Shown here piece by piece: positions 5,286 to 5,298 of a stretch of DNA of 5,298 nt (the first letter of the stretch is position 1; each line of letters opens with the position of its first letter). The notes under the pieces are model-generated. The model was not told the origin of the DNA, made no database searches, and saw nothing but the letters and a program-made list of their open reading frames with translations. Origin of the DNA: an uncultured Pseudomonadota bacterium (GTDB taxonomy: Bacteria; Pseudomonadota; Alphaproteobacteria; RF32; CAG-239); contig CACXFX010000176.1 in assembly GCA_902767055.1 (NCBI GenBank), positions 1 to 5,298 of the forward strand, given 5' to 3'. The position numbers and the translations under genes are program-made.

Positions 5286-5298
5286 TTATTTCAGATAA

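Overview
The window looks like ordinary chromosome from an AT-rich alphaproteobacterium, probably an uncultured host-associated lineage. That placement is an inference. It rests on an enolase and a dCMP-deaminase-like protein of alphaproteobacterial style, on recurrent CTTGAC-type -35 boxes, and on AT-rich intergenic DNA beside coding regions that use GGC and GCC codons freely. No phage, transposase, CRISPR, tRNA or rRNA is visible.

Layout. 1-310 holds the C-terminal end of a plus-strand gene of unknown function with four cysteines. It converges, with 3 bp between stop codons, on a minus-strand LuxR/NarL-type response regulator (314-931). Upstream of that regulator on the same strand is a dCMP/cytidine deaminase family gene (1024-1482). 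The deaminase diverges from enolase (eno, 1604-2881), which has its own promoter, a good ribosome binding site and a strong intrinsic terminator. A monocistronic orphan gene follows (3048-3629), again with its own promoter. A hairpin at 3642-3684 separates it from a convergent cold-shock protein gene (3695-3898, minus).

The 330-bp stretch 3899-4228 has no gene. It carries the cold-shock promoter and leader hairpin, an 11-bp inverted repeat around an AT-rich core, and two tandem copies of a GC-rich REP-like palindromic repeat. To its right, a small gene with three clustered cysteines (4229-4552, minus) and another orphan gene (4688-5173, plus) diverge from a 135-bp region. Their predicted promoters overlap at the -35 box. 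The plus-strand gene has no visible Shine-Dalgarno sequence, and its terminator stem includes its last codons. A further promoter at 5257-5285 points out of the window to the right.

Functionally this is mainly housekeeping: glycolysis (enolase), pyrimidine deoxynucleotide supply (deaminase), an RNA chaperone (Csp) and one transcriptional regulator, mixed with four genes I cannot assign, counting the partial one. I see no convincing multi-gene novel system. The points most worth checking are the overlapping divergent promoters at 4594-4644, the structured DNA around the csp promoter, the REP-like pair, and the response regulator whose receiver has Arg where the conserved Lys is expected.
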